A DNA stretch of 64,000 nucleotides. Origin: Natrarchaeobaculum aegyptiacum (GTDB lineage: Archaea; Halobacteriota; Halobacteria; Halobacteriales; Natrialbaceae). The notes beneath the pieces are model-generated. The model made no database searches, was not told the origin of the DNA, and saw only the letters and a program-made list of their open reading frames with translations. Below are positions 61,295 through 64,000 of the stretch, piece by piece (position 1 is the stretch's first letter; each line of letters begins with the position of its first letter). The stretch spans positions 1,736,001 through 1,800,000 of the forward strand of contig NZ_CP019893.1 of NCBI RefSeq assembly GCF_002156705.1, written 5' to 3'. The position numbers were made by a program, and so were the translations under genes.

Positions 61295-62296
61295 TTAGAA
61301 CTGTTCTGCGACCTCTGGTGCGTACGTCTCGGGGGCGACGTCGACCACCCGCTCGTCGTGTAGCGTGTGCATGAAGAACGCGTCCGTGACGTAGTGATCG
61401 GAAAGCGGCGCGCGGGCGACCACGTCGACGGTTACGGGCGAGGCCTCGCCCTCGTGGAGGTGGACGGTGAAGTTGTGGGCGTTCAGCCCGAGTGAGCCGT
61501 AGTAGGTGAGGACGTTCTCGAGTCCGCGTGCGAGGTCCGCGACGACGTCGTCGTCGGGCGCGGGGAGTCCGGTGACGTCCGCGACGCCGACGACGTGCCA
61601 GTGGTGACGCGGGGCGAAGGGTGCGACCCACTCGACGTCCCCGGTCGCCCCGACGTACCGTTCCCCGCCGCGTTCGGCCTCGAGCAGGTCGTCCCAGTAC
61701 GACTGGCCGTTCGTCTCGAGATACTCACGATCGGCGGTGACCCGGCGACGCGTCTCGTTGGTCCCGTGGTCGTCGACGATCGCCTGCATGTGCGGGTGGA
61801 CGACGCTGCTCCCCGACGACGGCAGCAGGTTCATGTTGATCGACGCGAACGCCGGCGAGGCGTGCTCGGAGACGGCGTGGACGTACTCGAGGGCGTTCGC
61901 GAGACCGTCCCCGAGTACCGATGCGGAAAACTCCTCGATGGGGAGGAAGTGGTCTTCGGTCAGTACGACGACGTTCGCGTGTTCGGCGTACGGAAAGAGG
62001 TTGGGGAACGAGACGGAGTCGCCGACCTCGAGTCGGTCTGCGTCGACGAACTCGGGATACTCCGGCGTGGCGTCGTGGACCATGTCGGGACAGAAGAAAC
62101 AGCCGTCTGCGTCGGTCACCGACGCAGGAAGGTCCGGGCGCTCGTCTGCCCCGGGGAAGACCTGCTCGACGATCCGGGTCTGCTGGCCCGTCAGCGGATC
62201 CTCGCGAAATTCGATCTCGACGGTGTCCTCCTCGAAGTCGACCATCGGGCTGTCGAACCGCGCTTCGTCCGTGTGTGCCGTGAACTCGAGTCCCAT
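61295..62296 (-). CDS. GalT-like nucleotidyltransferase of the HIT superfamily
   Basis: 333 residues. CFFCPDMVHDATPEYPEF has a Cys pair likely for zinc. The active-site region reads SSVVHPHMQAIVDD, where galactose-1-phosphate uridylyltransferases have HPHGQ; PFAPRHHWHVVGVADVTGL and FTVHLHEGEA complete the second half. A uridylyl- or adenylyl-transferase is likely but the sugar is unknown, and no Leloir-pathway gene is adjacent. Confidence 0.8.
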   Translation of the reverse strand: MGLEFTAHTDEARFDSPMVDFEEDTVEIEFREDPLTGQQTRIVEQVFPGADERPDLPASVTDADGCFFCPDMVHDATPEYPEFVDADRLEVGDSVSFPNLFPYAEHANVVVLTEDHFLPIEEFSASVLGDGLANALEYVHAVSEHASPAFASINMNLLPSSGSSVVHPHMQAIVDDHGTNETRRRVTADREYLETNGQSYWDDLLEAERGGERYVGATGDVEWVAPFAPRHHWHVVGVADVTGLPAPDDDVVADLARGLENVLTYYGSLGLNAHNFTVHLHEGEASPVTVDVVARAPLSDHYVTDAFFMHTLHDERVVDVAPETYAPEVAEQF

Positions 62297-62448
62297 GCGA
62301 ATCCGATTCGTCGACCGACGCCAAAAGCGCTCGGCCCGGTTCGACGGCGAGACGCCGAGGGCGGCGTCGCTGTGTGTGGCGCGCCGTCCGGCAAACAGTC
62401 ACCAGACCCTGAAAATCACCGATTACGGGGTCTGTGATACCGAGAGAG

Positions 62449-62455
62449 TTATTTA
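62449..62455 (+). promoter_or_regulatory. TATA-like box of the membrane gene at 62480
   Basis: TTATTTA about 28 nt upstream of the ATG. Confidence 0.6.
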
Positions 62456-62479
62456 CTCAGTAGCGAGTAACTGATTACG

Positions 62480-62839
62480 ATGATGTGGCAAGACCTCGTA
62501 TTCATGGTTGGAAGTGGCCTCTCGATCGTGTTTCTGGCTCCAACGCTGCGCGATGCAAGTGCCCGGGTCCCGCTCGGAACGAGCCTCCCGTCGATGGGGA
62601 TCGGTATCGTCTACGCGGCGACGTTCTTCACGCTCGGGATGACGTTTTCGGCCGCTGGATCGTTCGCCGCCGGCACGATGTGGGCCCTGATCGCGCTAAT
62701 TCGCTCGCCCGCGACGCCTACCGTGATTCGGAACACCGACCTCTCGCTGGTGGCTCGAGACGCGCGCGTCTGGTTCTCCCGACTCGGCTCGAGTGAAGTA
62801 CCAACGGAGCAGTACGTCGTCGATGGCTCGCGACGATAA
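62480..62839 (+). CDS. Small membrane protein, unknown
   Basis: 119 residues with three hydrophobic helices (about 5-22, 38-56, 58-75) and a soluble C-terminus (DLSLVARDARVWFSRLGSSE). No family motif. ATG at 62480, or the ATG one codon on. Confidence 0.65.
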   Translation: MMWQDLVFMVGSGLSIVFLAPTLRDASARVPLGTSLPSMGIGIVYAATFFTLGMTFSAAGSFAAGTMWALIALIRSPATPTVIRNTDLSLVARDARVWFSRLGSSEVPTEQYVVDGSRR

Positions 62840-62930
62840 CCGGAGTGCCGATTTCTCTTCCTCGTGAGTGACCGTCTTCAGTGGATCCCAGACTGCCGGT
62901 TCGTCCCCGAAGATATCAGCTGGCAACAAG

Positions 62931-62938
62931 ATATATAG
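62931..62938 (+). promoter_or_regulatory. TATA box of the zinc-ribbon gene
   Basis: ATATATAG about 27 nt upstream of the ATG at 62961. Confidence 0.65.
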
Positions 62939-62960
62939 GATCGGCTGACACTGTGCCGGC

Positions 62961-63587
62961 ATGGAATCGAACGACCCGTCGGAGCCGATGCCGACGGACC
63001 GCGGGGAGGGGGGCACAGCCGAAACCGGCGACAGTAACGACGCAGCCACCGTCCCGGGCGAGTCGACCGACGGTGACGAACCAGCCGACTCGATCCCCGG
63101 AGACGTGCCCGGCAGGCCAGCGGGGACGCCGGACGAGTCGTCCGCCGGTGGAGCAGACGCCGCGAGTGACGCGGCTTCGACCGACGGACCCGCTGGCGGA
63201 ACCGAGTCCCCGGTCGAGGAACACTCCGGCGAGACGACTACCGTCGCTTCGCAGTCGGACCTCGCTCCCGACGAGCAGTACTGTTACAGCTGCGGGGCAG
63301 TGATCAAGCGCGAAGCCGTCATCTGCCCGGAGTGTGGGGTCAGTCAGGAGCAATCGTCCTCGAGCGACGGGGACCCGGGCGTGGCCGCGTTGCTCTCGGC
63401 CGTCGGATTCATCTTCCCGATCGCCGCGGGAGCCGGCCAGATCTACAACGGCCAGATTGGTAAGGGCATCCTCTTCAGTCTCGTCCAGTTCGTCAACTTC
63501 TTCCTGGTCTTCCTGTTCATCGGGTTCATCACCTACCCGCTGGTTGGCATCTGGACGATCTACGACGCCTACCAGAACGCGCAGTAG
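62961..63587 (+). CDS. Zinc-ribbon plus TM2-like membrane protein
   Basis: 208 residues. The first 100 are low-complexity (D, E, G, S, T, A, P). A zinc ribbon follows (YCYSCGAVIKREAVICPECG, four Cys). Two helices then carry the TM2-type GAGQIYNGQIGKGILFSLVQ and the ending GIWTIYDAYQNAQ. TM2 proteins are widespread and of unsettled role; the zinc ribbon may bind a partner in the cytoplasm. Confidence 0.82.
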   Translation: MESNDPSEPMPTDRGEGGTAETGDSNDAATVPGESTDGDEPADSIPGDVPGRPAGTPDESSAGGADAASDAASTDGPAGGTESPVEEHSGETTTVASQSDLAPDEQYCYSCGAVIKREAVICPECGVSQEQSSSSDGDPGVAALLSAVGFIFPIAAGAGQIYNGQIGKGILFSLVQFVNFFLVFLFIGFITYPLVGIWTIYDAYQNAQ

Positions 63588-63616
63588 CGACTCGTTTCCT
63601 GTCCCTGTCCGGACAC

Positions 63617-64000
63617 TCAGTCCGAAAAGAGGCTGGTGTGGACGGGTGCGAACGAGGAGTGTTCCTCGTCGTCGGGTGCGGTGTCGGTGATGCTCCGCCC
63701 CTCGAGGCCCTCGCCGAGTAAGGCAGACAGCGGCGGGCCGACCTTTTCCGGTTCGACGAGGAAGGCGTCGTGGCCGTGGTCGGATTCGACGACGTGGTGG
63801 GCGACGTCGACGTCGGCCTCGCGGGCGGCCTCGGCCACCGACTCTGACTGCTCGACGGTGAAGTGCCAGTCGCCGGTAAACGAGAGCAAGAGGAGTTCAC
63901 CCTCGAACGCCGCGAGCGCGTCGGCGTCTCCCTCGTAGCCCGCCGAGAGGTCGTAGTCGTCCATCGCCCGTGTCAGGTAGAGGTAGCTGTTGGCGTCGAA
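63617..64000 (-). CDS. metX: Homoserine O-acetyltransferase (C-terminal part, 5' end outside window)
   Basis: About 127 residues of the C-terminus are visible; the gene runs off the right edge. [19 protein letters not shown], the Asp in [12 protein letters not shown] and the His in [18 protein letters not shown] are the last catalytic region of MetX. The enzyme acetylates homoserine for methionine synthesis. The tail after residue 330-equivalent is acidic. Confidence 0.92.
   Translation of the reverse strand, partial: FDANSYLYLTRAMDDYDLSAGYEGDADALAAFEGELLLLSFTGDWHFTVEQSESVAEAAREADVDVAHHVVESDHGHDAFLVEPEKVGPPLSALLGEGLEGRSITDTAPDDEEHSSFAPVHTSLFSD

Overview
The window looks like chromosomal DNA of a halophilic archaeon (class Halobacteria; a Natrialbaceae-type genome is my guess). 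It is GC-rich, its proteins are strongly acidic, and the palindrome CTCGAG is very frequent. Most genes start without a leader, with a TATA-like box 26-30 nt before the start codon. Marker genes agree: the halophilic 2Fe-2S ferredoxin, SRP54, two-repeat EndA, bat-type regulators, an archaeal prepilin peptidase and Tat lipoproteins.

Layout, left to right. 1-11.4 kb: haem genes (hemC, hemL), an ammonium transporter fused in frame to a PII protein, a CopA copper ATPase, a stress protein and a SpoIIM-like membrane protein. 11.4-15.4 kb: a DJ-1 family protein, a DUF91-like zinc-finger protein, the tRNA-splicing endonuclease and a divergent FtsZ/tubulin-like protein. 15.6-23.2 kb: four overlapping genes (DUF4129, DUF7269-like, DUF58, DUF7519-like) convergent with a MoxR ATPase, forming a MoxR-DUF58 envelope system. 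24-27.7 kb: hisB, an ACT regulator and an IMPACT protein.

27.7-34.4 kb is an AT-richer accessory island. It holds an IS110-family element with a candidate bridge RNA, a family of interspersed repeats including two identical 70-bp copies, small membrane, secreted and lipoprotein genes, and a tiny zinc-finger gene. To its right is a tRNA-Arg(UCU) gene with a second partial copy of its 3' half nearby, as integrases often leave. 35.9-36.2 kb is a nest of perfect inverted repeats.

36.3-64 kb is ordinary core genome: a nucleotide kinase with a UPF0201 protein, a CBS-MaoC fusion, SRP54, a dihydrolipoamide-dehydrogenase-like enzyme, a methyltransferase, a bat regulator, an M29 aminopeptidase, DoxX, a cupredoxin, a VOC/esterase pair, a glutamate-cysteine ligase homologue, uracil-DNA glycosylase, HIT protein, PibD, ferredoxin, a phosphate transporter, EamA, MscS, SerB, a GalT-like protein and the end of metX. 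Two genes survive only as internal-deletion remnants: a truncated globin (1.3 kb) and an ArsN2-like acetyltransferase (54.8 kb).

All functions come from reading translations and motifs; no database search was run. DUF numbers are from memory.
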